DNA of 5,414 nt from an uncultured Clostridia bacterium. Lineage in GTDB: Bacteria > Bacillota > Clostridia > Oscillospirales > Acutalibacteraceae. How positions within the stretch are numbered: the first letter of the stretch is position 1; each line of letters begins with the position of its first letter. Where the stretch lies: contig CALWVC010000107.1 in NCBI GenBank assembly GCA_944384865.1, positions 1 through 5,414 of the forward strand. The letters are read 5' to 3'. Under the pieces are notes generated by a model. It was not told the origin of the DNA, searched no databases, and saw only the letters and a program-made list of their open reading frames with translations. The translations under genes were made by a program, and so were the position numbers. Below are positions 1-5,414 of the stretch, one piece after another.

Positions 1-373
1 GGGGGTTGAGATTACCGACTACGCCCGGTTGTATATCAACGCCCATGGCACCGGCACCAAGCTCAATGACAAAACCGAGACGGCGGCTTTCAAAAAGGCG
101 TTGGGCGATCATGCCTATGAAGCGCATATCAGCTCCACCAAATCCATGACCGGCCATATGCTGGGCGCGGCGGGCGCCGCCGAAGCCATCGCCTGTGTAC
201 AGGCGCTGCGCAGCGGGATTGTGCCGCCCACCATCAACCTGCTCCAGCCCGATCCGGAATGCGATCTCAATTATACGCCGAACAACGCGGTCAAAACCCC
301 GCTTGCATATGCAATTTCCACGTCTTTGGGCTTCGGCGGGCACAATGCCTGTGTCGCCTTCAAAGCAGTATAG
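1..373 (+). CDS. fabF: 3-oxoacyl-ACP synthase II (KAS II), C-terminal part only
   Basis: Elongating ketoacyl-ACP synthase of cytoplasmic type II fatty acid synthesis: it condenses malonyl-ACP with a growing acyl-ACP, releasing CO2. Only the last 123 codons are present, about a third of a protein that is usually near 410 residues; the frame is open from base 2, so the gene enters from the left. Three C-terminal signatures are visible. NAHGTGT holds the first active-site His (codon 44-46). STKSMTGH holds the conserved Lys (140-142) and the second His (155-157). The terminal GFGGHNA loop holds the gatekeeper Phe (332-334). The active-site Cys lies upstream, out of view. Two small departures are HGTGT for the commoner HGTST and TSLGFGG for the commoner NSFGFGG. 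It ends in TAG 12 bases before accB. The apparent TTG start at 29 is an internal Leu codon. The closely related FabB is less likely given the Firmicutes-type context. Confidence 0.96.
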   Translation, partial: GVEITDYARLYINAHGTGTKLNDKTETAAFKKALGDHAYEAHISSTKSMTGHMLGAAGAAEAIACVQALRSGIVPPTINLLQPDPECDLNYTPNNAVKTPLAYAISTSLGFGGHNACVAFKAV

Positions 374-378
374 GAGGG
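372..378 (+). promoter_or_regulatory. accB ribosome binding site overlapping the fabF stop
   Basis: AGGAGGG sits 7 bases before the accB ATG and shares its first two bases with the fabF TAG stop. A ribosome terminating on fabF would cover this site, so the two genes may be translationally coupled. The TAA at 383-385, in frame just before the ATG, rules out any earlier accB start. Confidence 0.85.
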
Positions 379-385
379 CTTGTAA

Positions 386-838
386 ATGGATATCAAACAG
401 GTAGAGAAGCTTGCAAAAATATTGGCCGAAAACGGTCTGACCCGGTTGGAGATCTCCCAGGAACAGACCCATATTCTGCTTGAAAAACAGCCGGCGCCGG
501 GCGCGCCCGCGGCTGTGGCGGCGGTAATGCCCGCGCCTGTGGCGCCGGATCAGGGAGCCGCAGCGACGGCCGACACGGCTGTTCCGACTGCGGCGCCGGT
601 AGACGGGTTTATACAGAAATCACCGTTGGTAGGCACGGTTTACCTTGCGCCTGAGGCCGGTGCAGACCCGTTTGTAAGGGTGGGCGACACTGTGCATAAG
701 GGCGATGTGCTGTGTATTGTGGAATCCATGAAAATCCTCAATGAGATCGCCGCCGAGCAGGAAGGCGTTATCGCAGAGATTCTGGTGGAAAACCAGCAGA
801 TGGTGGAATACGACCAACCGCTGTTTATTATCCGATAA
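386..838 (+). CDS. accB: Biotin carboxyl carrier protein of acetyl-CoA carboxylase (BCCP)
   Basis: Carrier subunit of acetyl-CoA carboxylase: its biotin is carboxylated by AccC and then swings to the AccD-AccA carboxyltransferase. At 150 residues it is close to the usual size (E. coli 156). Layout: a charged N-terminal segment (1-34) typical of AccB; an Ala/Pro-rich flexible linker (about 35-73); and a biotinyl domain (about 77-150). The biotin-accepting Lys is K116 in IVESMKILNEI. The extra 'thumb' loop that separates AccB from other biotinyl domains is visible as APEAGADP (88-95). The motif is ESMK rather than the more frequent EAMK, which should still be a substrate for biotin ligase. The ATG at 386 follows an in-frame TAA and a strong ribosome binding site. 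It lies 12 bases after fabF and 30 before fabZ. A lipoyl domain is excluded by the MK motif and the gene context. Confidence 0.97.
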   Translation: MDIKQVEKLAKILAENGLTRLEISQEQTHILLEKQPAPGAPAAVAAVMPAPVAPDQGAAATADTAVPTAAPVDGFIQKSPLVGTVYLAPEAGADPFVRVGDTVHKGDVLCIVESMKILNEIAAEQEGVIAEILVENQQMVEYDQPLFIIR

Positions 839-868
839 GACCGGCGGCATACAGGAAGGAGCATTGCA

Positions 869-1288
869 ATGGATCAACAACAGATTATGCAGATTCTGCC
901 CCATCGGGACAATATGCTGCTGATCGACGAAGCGTCGGTCGAAGACGGCGTCGCCCACGGCAAAAAAACAATTACCGGAGACGAATGGTTTTTAAAGGGG
1001 CATTTTCCCGGAAAACCGGTGGTGCCGGGGGTCATTTTATGTGAGATTCTGGCCCAGTCAGCCTGTGTGCTGCTGGCGGAACAGACCGGGGGTAAAAAAG
1101 TGACCCCGTTTTTTACCGGGCTTGATAAGGTCCGCTTTAAACATCCGGTAGTCCCCGGCGACACGCTGCAGACGGTCTGCTCGATCGTCAAATCCAAGGG
1201 CGCGTTTTACTGGGCCACCGGCAAAGGCTATGTAAACGATCAATTATGTGTCAGCGCCGATTTTTCGTTTGCGCTGGTTGAGGAGTAA
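869..1288 (+). CDS. fabZ: 3-hydroxyacyl-ACP dehydratase
   Basis: Hot-dog-fold dehydratase that converts 3-hydroxyacyl-ACP to trans-2-enoyl-ACP in each elongation cycle. The protein is 139 residues, the normal FabZ size. Family landmarks run in order: ILPHRDNMLLID at the N-terminus (9-20), FLKGHFPGKPVVPGV (41-55) with catalytic His45, CEILAQSA (58-65) with catalytic Glu59, and GLDKVRFKHPVVPGD (84-98). The short length and the LPHR start point to FabZ rather than FabA, as does a setting between accB and accC. AGGAAGGAG at 853-861 lies 7 bases before the ATG, and no other ATG, GTG or TTG occurs between the in-frame accB stop and 869, so the start is firm. Some clostridia make unsaturated fatty acids with FabZ-type enzymes, but nothing here shows isomerase activity. 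Confidence 0.96.
   Translation: MDQQQIMQILPHRDNMLLIDEASVEDGVAHGKKTITGDEWFLKGHFPGKPVVPGVILCEILAQSACVLLAEQTGGKKVTPFFTGLDKVRFKHPVVPGDTLQTVCSIVKSKGAFYWATGKGYVNDQLCVSADFSFALVEE
1280..1285 (+). promoter_or_regulatory. accC ribosome binding site, supports a GTG start
   Basis: GAGGAG lies within the last codons of fabZ, 8 bases before the GTG at 1294. A TGA in the accC frame at 1279-1281 removes any earlier start, and no ATG, GTG or TTG intervenes, so GTG is the only start compatible with the conserved N-terminus. Confidence 0.8.
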
Positions 1289-1293
1289 CGGCT

Positions 1294-2607
1294 GTGTTTT
1301 CAAAAATCCTGATTGCAAACCGGGGCGAGGTGGCGGTTCGGATTATCCGGGCCTGCAAGGAAATGGGCATCCAGACAGTGGCGGTCTATTCCGAGCCGGA
1401 CGCCAATACCCTGCATGTCGCGCTGGCGGATGAGCGGGTCTGCATCGGCCCGGCCGCAGCGACCGACAGCTATTTAAACCAGCAGAATATTATCAGCGCT
1501 GCGCTGGCCACCGGCGCGCAGGCGATTCATCCCGGCTACGGCTTTCTGTCGGAAAACGCGGACTTTGCCGCCCGGTGCCAACGCCACGGGATTGTATTTA
1601 TCGGGCCGGACAGCGCCGTTATGGACAAGATGGGCGATAAAAACAACGCCCGGCTGCTGATGAAACAGATTGGCGTGCCCACCGTGCCCGGCAGCGAGGT
1701 GCTGCAGCCCGGGCAGGACGTCGCGGCGCTGGCTGCCGAGATCGGCTATCCGTTGCTGGTCAAAGCCAGCGCAGGCGGCGGCGGCAAGGGCATCCGGCTG
1801 GTGGAAACGCCGGATCAGCTGGAAAAAAATATTCGCGCCGCCTCGGAGGAAGCAAAAAAAGCCTTCGGAAACGGCGATGTGTTTTTGGAAAAATACCTGA
1901 CCGGCGTGCGGCATGTGGAAATGCAGGTGCTGGCAGACAACAGCGGGCGGATTTTATGTCTGGGCGAGCGGGATTGTTCATTGCAGTTGAATAAACAGAA
2001 AGCAATTGAGGAGACCCCCTGCCCGGTGATTACCGATACGCTGCGCCGGCAAATGGAACAGGCGGCGGTCAAAGTGGCGCAGGCCGCGGGCTATACCAGC
2101 GCCGGCACTGTGGAATTTCTGCTGGATCGTGACGGCCACTTCTATTTTATCGAGATGAACACCCGGCTGCAGGTTGAGCATCCCATCACCGAGGAAATCA
2201 GCGGGGTGGATATCGTCAAATGGCAGATCCGCATTGCCTGCGGGGTTCCGCTGCCCTTTGACCAGCAGGATATACACCTGACCGGGCATTCGATCGAATG
2301 CCGGATCTGTGCCAAATCCAGGGGCACGGTAGACTTTTTACATGTGCCGGGCGGCTCACGGGTACATTTTGATACAGCGCTGGTACAGGACAGCGAGATT
2401 TTGCCCTATTATGACGCGATGATCGGCAAGCTGATCGTATACGCACCCACCCGGGAAGATGCGATCCGCAAGATGGAGGCCGCGCTGTGTGAGCTGGTGA
2501 TCCACGGGGTGCAGACCAACATTGAAGAGCAGATTGCGGTCATCCGCGACCGCCGGTTTCAGCAGGGAGATTATGATACCTGCTTTTTGCAGACTTTAAA
2601 CAGATGA
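1294..2607 (+). CDS. accC: Acetyl-CoA carboxylase, biotin carboxylase subunit
   Basis: ATP-grasp enzyme that carboxylates the biotin on AccB using ATP and bicarbonate. The N-terminal biotin carboxylase domain opens with ILIANRGEVAVRI (5-17). The ATP-grasp part shows K116, K157, the glycine loop KASAGGGGKGIRLV (157-170), HVEMQV (207-212) with His207 and Glu209, Lys236, and FIEMNTRLQVEHPITEE (285-301) with Glu287 and Arg291. Biotin-site Arg337 is kept in ECRI. These match the E. coli catalytic set with a shift of about 1-2 residues. Length is 437, against about 445-450 for most relatives. Two features are odd: Leu-Asn-Lys (232-234) replaces the usual Arg-Arg-x before QK, and about 8 residues appear to be missing after Arg337. 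The start is GTG. Pyruvate or propionyl-CoA carboxylase subunits are similar in sequence, but the acc context decides. The core residues suggest an active enzyme. Confidence 0.96.
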   Translation: MFSKILIANRGEVAVRIIRACKEMGIQTVAVYSEPDANTLHVALADERVCIGPAAATDSYLNQQNIISAALATGAQAIHPGYGFLSENADFAARCQRHGIVFIGPDSAVMDKMGDKNNARLLMKQIGVPTVPGSEVLQPGQDVAALAAEIGYPLLVKASAGGGGKGIRLVETPDQLEKNIRAASEEAKKAFGNGDVFLEKYLTGVRHVEMQVLADNSGRILCLGERDCSLQLNKQKAIEETPCPVITDTLRRQMEQAAVKVAQAAGYTSAGTVEFLLDRDGHFYFIEMNTRLQVEHPITEEISGVDIVKWQIRIACGVPLPFDQQDIHLTGHSIECRICAKSRGTVDFLHVPGGSRVHFDTALVQDSEILPYYDAMIGKLIVYAPTREDAIRKMEAALCELVIHGVQTNIEEQIAVIRDRRFQQGDYDTCFLQTLNR

Positions 2608-2620
2608 GGGGCTTGGTCAG

Positions 2621-3475
2621 ATGAATAATATTTTGGGGTTGTTCCGCAAATCGGGCAACCAGTTGGAAACCGGCGGCAGCGCCGGTTTGCAGCCGGCGGA
2701 CACCCGGCAGTGTCCGTCCTGCAAATGTTATGAAACAAAGGCTGCGATCCGCAAAAACAAATCTGTCTGCCCGCATTGCGGCTATCATTACCGGATCGGC
2801 GCCCGGCACCGGATCCGGATGATCGCCGATCCCAACAGCTTTTGCGAGCTGTTTGACAATGTGCGCCCGCAGGACAGCCTGCGGTTTCCAAACTATGCCC
2901 AGAAGCTGCAGAATGCCGCTGAAGCTACTGGTGAAACCGAGGCGGTAGTCTGCGGGACCGCGTCTATCGATGGGCAGCCCTGCGCGCTGTTTGTGATGGA
3001 CGCGCGGTTTATCATGGGCAGCATGGGCTCGGCGGTAGGCGAGCGGATCGCCAGATTGTTTGAATATGCCGCGGCGCAGCAACTGCCGGTGATCGGGTTT
3101 ACCGCTTCCGGCGGCGCCCGGATGCAGGAAGGAATTCTGTCACTGATGCAGATGGCCAAGGTCAGCGGCGCCGTCGGGCGGCACAGTGAGGCCGGCGGGC
3201 TGTATGTCACCGTTTTGACCGATCCGACCACCGGCGGCGTGACCGCCAGCTTTGCAATGCAGGGTGATATCATCCTTGCAGAGCCTAAGGCGCTGGTGGG
3301 CTTTGCCGGCAAGCGCGTCATCGAACAGACCACCAAGCGCCGGCTTCCGGCAGATTTCCAGAGCGCTGAATTTATGCTACAGCACGGTTTTATCGATGCA
3401 ATCGTGCCCCGGGCACGGCTGCGGGAAACGCTGGCCGGGCTGCTCCGGCTGCACGCGGGAAAGGAGGCGCGCTGA
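2621..3475 (+). CDS. accD: Acetyl-CoA carboxylase carboxyltransferase subunit beta
   Basis: Beta subunit of the carboxyltransferase, which forms an alpha2-beta2 complex with AccA and moves CO2 from carboxybiotin to acetyl-CoA, giving malonyl-CoA. At 284 residues it is slightly shorter than E. coli AccD (304). A four-Cys zinc finger is seen near the N-terminus: C31 and C34 in CPSC, C50 and C53 in CPHC, with 15 residues between pairs. The crotonase-like core follows, with FTASGGARMQEG (160-171), whose glycines are expected to form an oxyanion hole, and DPTTGGVTASFA (201-212). The ATG at 2621 is the first possible start after an in-frame TAA at 2597-2599, and GAGGGG at 2606-2611 overlaps the accC stop as a moderate ribosome binding site. 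It overlaps accA by one base. The zinc finger separates it from other carboxyltransferase families. Confidence 0.97.
   Translation: MNNILGLFRKSGNQLETGGSAGLQPADTRQCPSCKCYETKAAIRKNKSVCPHCGYHYRIGARHRIRMIADPNSFCELFDNVRPQDSLRFPNYAQKLQNAAEATGETEAVVCGTASIDGQPCALFVMDARFIMGSMGSAVGERIARLFEYAAAQQLPVIGFTASGGARMQEGILSLMQMAKVSGAVGRHSEAGGLYVTVLTDPTTGGVTASFAMQGDIILAEPKALVGFAGKRVIEQTTKRRLPADFQSAEFMLQHGFIDAIVPRARLRETLAGLLRLHAGKEAR
3461..3467 (+). promoter_or_regulatory. accA ribosome binding site inside the end of accD
   Basis: A strong AAGGAGG lies inside the last codons of accD, 7 bases before the accA ATG. With the TGATG stop-start junction it should let ribosomes ending accD start accA at once, which would suit the equal amounts of beta and alpha subunit needed for the complex. 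Confidence 0.85.
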
Positions 3476-4269
3476 TGGCGGCTTATCAGAAACTCAAGGC
3501 GGCGCGCGCCAACGACCGGCCAACGGCCAGCGCATATATCCGTCAGTTGTTTGAAAACACGCTGGAGCTGCACGGCGACCGGAAATTCGGTGACGATCCG
3601 GCAATGCTGGGCGGCGTCGGCTGGCTGGGCGATTTGCCGGTCACCTATATCGCGATCGAAAAGGGCGACAGCACCCAGGAGCGCATCCGGCGCAATTTCG
3701 GCTGTCCCAAGCCCGAGGGCTACCGCAAAGCGCTGCGGCTGATGCAGCAGGCGGAAAAATTCCATCGGCCGGTGGTTTGCCTGGTAGATACCTCCGGCGC
3801 ATACTGCGGCGAAGACGCGGAGCAGCGCGGCCAGGGCCAGGCCATCGCCGATAATCTGCTGCAGATGATGCGGCTGCAAACGCCGGTGATCTCAGTGGTG
3901 ATCGGTGAAGGCGGCAGCGGCGGCGCATTGGGCATCGCGGTTGCCGACCGGGTCTATATGCTGGAAAACGCGGTTTATTCGGTAATCTCGCCGGAGGGAT
4001 GCGCCAGCATCATCTGGAAGGATGCGGGTATGGTGGCGCAAGCCGCCGAACATCTGCGGATCACCGCTGCAGATATGGTAGAGCTGGGCGTCGCCGAACG
4101 GGTGATTCCGGAAAATTTTGAACAGTTCGATCAGATGTGCGAACAGTTAAAAAACCAACTGCTGTCGGATTTCGCAGCGCTGTCTGCGCTGCCGGCAGAG
4201 CAGATGCTGCAACAGCGCTATGCACGTTTTCGCAGCATCGGGCAGTATCAGGAAACGGAGAATGCATGA
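3475..4269 (+). CDS. accA: Acetyl-CoA carboxylase carboxyltransferase subunit alpha, short form
   Basis: Alpha subunit of the carboxyltransferase and partner of AccD. Family landmarks are GDRKFGDDPAM (34-44), IRRNFGCPKPEGYRKALRLM (71-90), DTSGAYCG (105-112) with AEQRGQ (115-120), IGEGGSGGALGI (143-154), whose glycines are expected to form an oxyanion hole, and YSVISPEGCAS (168-178). At 264 residues it is about 55 shorter than E. coli AccA (319). The missing part is the N-terminal helical extension; short AccA proteins of this kind occur in clostridia. The start cannot lie further upstream: the frame holds a TGA at 3367-3369 and no ATG, GTG or TTG before 3475. The junction with accD is TGATG, a one-base overlap. 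DTSGAYCGED differs from the common DTPGAYPG pattern. The next gene begins one base after its stop. Confidence 0.97.
   Translation: MAAYQKLKAARANDRPTASAYIRQLFENTLELHGDRKFGDDPAMLGGVGWLGDLPVTYIAIEKGDSTQERIRRNFGCPKPEGYRKALRLMQQAEKFHRPVVCLVDTSGAYCGEDAEQRGQGQAIADNLLQMMRLQTPVISVVIGEGGSGGALGIAVADRVYMLENAVYSVISPEGCASIIWKDAGMVAQAAEHLRITAADMVELGVAERVIPENFEQFDQMCEQLKNQLLSDFAALSALPAEQMLQQRYARFRSIGQYQETENA
4256..4260 (+). promoter_or_regulatory. Ribosome binding site of the acyl-CoA synthetase gene; two possible starts
   Basis: CGGAG lies inside the end of accA, 10 bases before the ATG at 4271. An in-frame ATG at 4262 would add Met-His-Asp; CGGAG is too close to serve it (1 base), but AGGA at 4250-4253 lies 8 bases upstream of it. 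The 4271 start is slightly preferred on spacing; the 4262 start would overlap accA by 8 bases. Confidence 0.5.
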
Positions 4270-4270
4270 T

Positions 4271-5414
4271 ATGGAACCTTTATATAAAACCTTCAGCCGG
4301 TCTACGCTGGATCAAAACGGATACCTGACCGATTTTGAGATTCTGTGTCCGGACAATTTCAACTTTGCTTATGACGTGGTAGACGAGATCGCCCGGCAGG
4401 AGCCAGACAAAACGGCGCTGGTATGGTGTGATGTGCAGGGCAATGAAAAAATCCTGACCTTTGGCGAGATGTCGGCGCTGTCTTCAAAGGCGGCGGCGGC
4501 GCTGCAGCGTGCCGGTATTCAGAGGGGCGACCGCGTCATGGTGATTTTAAAGCGGCATTACGAATATTGGTATACCATTCTGGCGCTGCATAAATTGGGC
4601 GCGGTGGCAATTCCGGCGACATACATGCTCAGCGCCAAGGATATTGTTTACCGGGTGCAAAACGCAGGCGTCTGTGCGATCATCGCTGCCGAGGATGCGC
4701 AGATCTGCGCGCATATTCTTGCGGCGCAGGCCGAGTGCCCGACACTGCGGCTGCTGTTCAACGTGCGGCAGGACCGGGCGGGCTTTATACGGCTGGACAC
4801 GGTGCTCCAGCAGGAATCCGATGATTTTAGCCGGGTTGAAACGGCGTCTACAGACCCGTTTATCTTATATTTCACCTCCGGCACTACCGGTTATCCCAAA
4901 GCGGTCGTACACGATTATTCTTATCCGCTGGCCCATATCATTACCGCAAAATACTGGCAGAATGTGCAGGACGGCGGGCTGCACCTGACCGTGGCAGATA
5001 CCGGGTGGGGCAAGGCCTCCTGGGGGAAAATTTACGGCCAGTGGCTGGCGGGCTGCGCGGTGATGGTTTATGACTTTGAGCGGTTTGTCGCCGACGATTT
5101 GATGGCAGTGGTCAAAAAATATCACGTGACGTCGTTCTGTGCGCCGCCCACGATTTATCGGTTTCTGGTCAAAAGCGGGCTGGACAATTATGATTTCTCG
5201 TCTATTCAATATGCTACGACTGCGGGCGAGGCGCTCAACCCCGATATTATTGCGCAGTTTTACGAGCATACCGGGCTGGAAATTAAAGAGGGCTACGGTC
5301 AGACCGAAACGACGCTGCTGGTGGGCACGCTCTATGGGATGCCGTCCCGCCGTGGCGCCATGGGAAAACCTTCTCCGCTGTATCGTTTGAAAATTGTAGA
5401 TAGCGACAATAACG
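4271..5414 (+). CDS. AMP-forming acyl-CoA synthetase (acyl-adenylate family), N-terminal part
   Basis: Adenylate-forming enzyme that activates a carboxylic acid with ATP to acyl-AMP and then to acyl-CoA. The window holds 381 codons with no stop, against roughly 550 for the family, so the C-terminal swivelling domain is off the right edge. Visible motifs are the phosphate-binding loop YFTSGTTGYPKAVVHD (200-215), TVADTGWGKASWGKIYGQW (240-258), TTAGEAL (316-322) and GYGQTET (341-347) with the conserved Glu. NFAYDVVD (31-38) and the DTGW...GQW segment resemble medium-chain (ACSM-like) synthetases of anaerobic bacteria more than classical acetyl-CoA synthetase. The substrate cannot be read from sequence: a short- or medium-chain fatty acid, a branched acid or an aromatic acid are all possible. 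No transmembrane segment is seen. It begins one base after accA and is probably co-transcribed and translationally coupled. The family is certain; the physiological role is inference. Confidence 0.93.
   Translation, partial: MEPLYKTFSRSTLDQNGYLTDFEILCPDNFNFAYDVVDEIARQEPDKTALVWCDVQGNEKILTFGEMSALSSKAAAALQRAGIQRGDRVMVILKRHYEYWYTILALHKLGAVAIPATYMLSAKDIVYRVQNAGVCAIIAAEDAQICAHILAAQAECPTLRLLFNVRQDRAGFIRLDTVLQQESDDFSRVETASTDPFILYFTSGTTGYPKAVVHDYSYPLAHIITAKYWQNVQDGGLHLTVADTGWGKASWGKIYGQWLAGCAVMVYDFERFVADDLMAVVKKYHVTSFCAPPTIYRFLVKSGLDNYDFSSIQYATTAGEALNPDIIAQFYEHTGLEIKEGYGQTETTLLVGTLYGMPSRRGAMGKPSPLYRLKIVDSDNN

Noticed and set aside
29..31. TTG at 29 as the start of a small separate protein
   Set aside because: The frame is open upstream to the window edge, and the codon aligns with the Leu before the YINAHGTGT motif of FabF, so it is internal.
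839..868. The 30-base gap between accB and fabZ as a promoter or terminator
   Set aside because: It has the fabZ ribosome binding site but no -10/-35 pair, no stem-loop and no T-run.
962..968. A7 run in fabZ as a possible phase-variation tract
   Set aside because: Seven bases is short for phase variation, the gene is a housekeeping gene, and the frame is intact, encoding KKT.
1091..1117. A perfect 9-base inverted repeat GGTAAAAAA / TTTTTTACC with a 9-base loop inside fabZ
   Set aside because: The stem is mostly A-T pairs, it sits in the middle of a gene, and both arms encode family-compatible residues (GKK and FFT). It is not a credible terminator, and chance from adjacent Lys and Phe codons is the better explanation.
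1474..1914. A 146-codon minus-strand frame inside accC, and a 180-codon one at 2540-3082
   Set aside because: Both are antisense to well-supported genes and have no recognisable domain or clear ribosome binding site.
2893..3879. A 328-codon open frame on the minus strand across the accD-accA junction
   Set aside because: It lies wholly opposite two certain genes, shows no family motif that I recognise, and its composition follows from the GC-rich codons on the plus strand. Long antisense frames are common in such DNA.
4490..4505. Short GGC/GCG triplet repeat in the synthetase gene
   Set aside because: It encodes an Ala run (residues 74-77) in a helix, in line with local codon preference; it is too short to count as a repeat feature.

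Overview
This window is a single, tightly packed run of plus-strand genes for type II fatty acid synthesis. In order it holds the 3' end of fabF, then accB, fabZ, accC, accD and accA complete, and finally the first 381 codons of an AMP-forming acyl-CoA synthetase that runs off the right edge. The gaps are 12, 30, 5, 13, -1 and 1 bases. I see no terminator, promoter, RNA gene, mobile element or CRISPR array, and no stretch longer than 30 bases without a gene.

The order fabF-accB-fabZ-accC-accD-accA is the familiar distal half of Firmicutes fab/acc operons; fabH, fabK, acpP, fabD and fabG usually lie upstream, outside this window. The short clostridial-type AccA, the strong AGGAGG-like ribosome binding sites, and GC-rich coding sequence with CGG, CTG and GCG/GCC codons suggest a GC-rich anaerobic clostridium, perhaps of the Oscillospiraceae/Ruminococcaceae. 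That taxonomic call is inference from gene content and protein style, not from a search.

The genes work together as follows. AccC carboxylates the biotin carried on AccB, and AccD with AccA transfers the carboxyl group to acetyl-CoA to make malonyl-CoA. FabF then uses malonyl-ACP to extend the acyl chain, and FabZ dehydrates the 3-hydroxyacyl-ACP formed in each cycle. The acyl-CoA synthetase, one base behind accA, would activate a carboxylic acid with ATP and CoA. Its place in this operon is the least expected part of the window.

The second point of interest is AccC. It keeps the core catalytic residues but appears to lack about 8 residues in a normally conserved C-terminal loop, and it has Leu-Asn-Lys where most biotin carboxylases have Arg-Arg-His or similar. 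Otherwise this is an ordinary housekeeping operon, and I found no convincing sign of a wholly new system.
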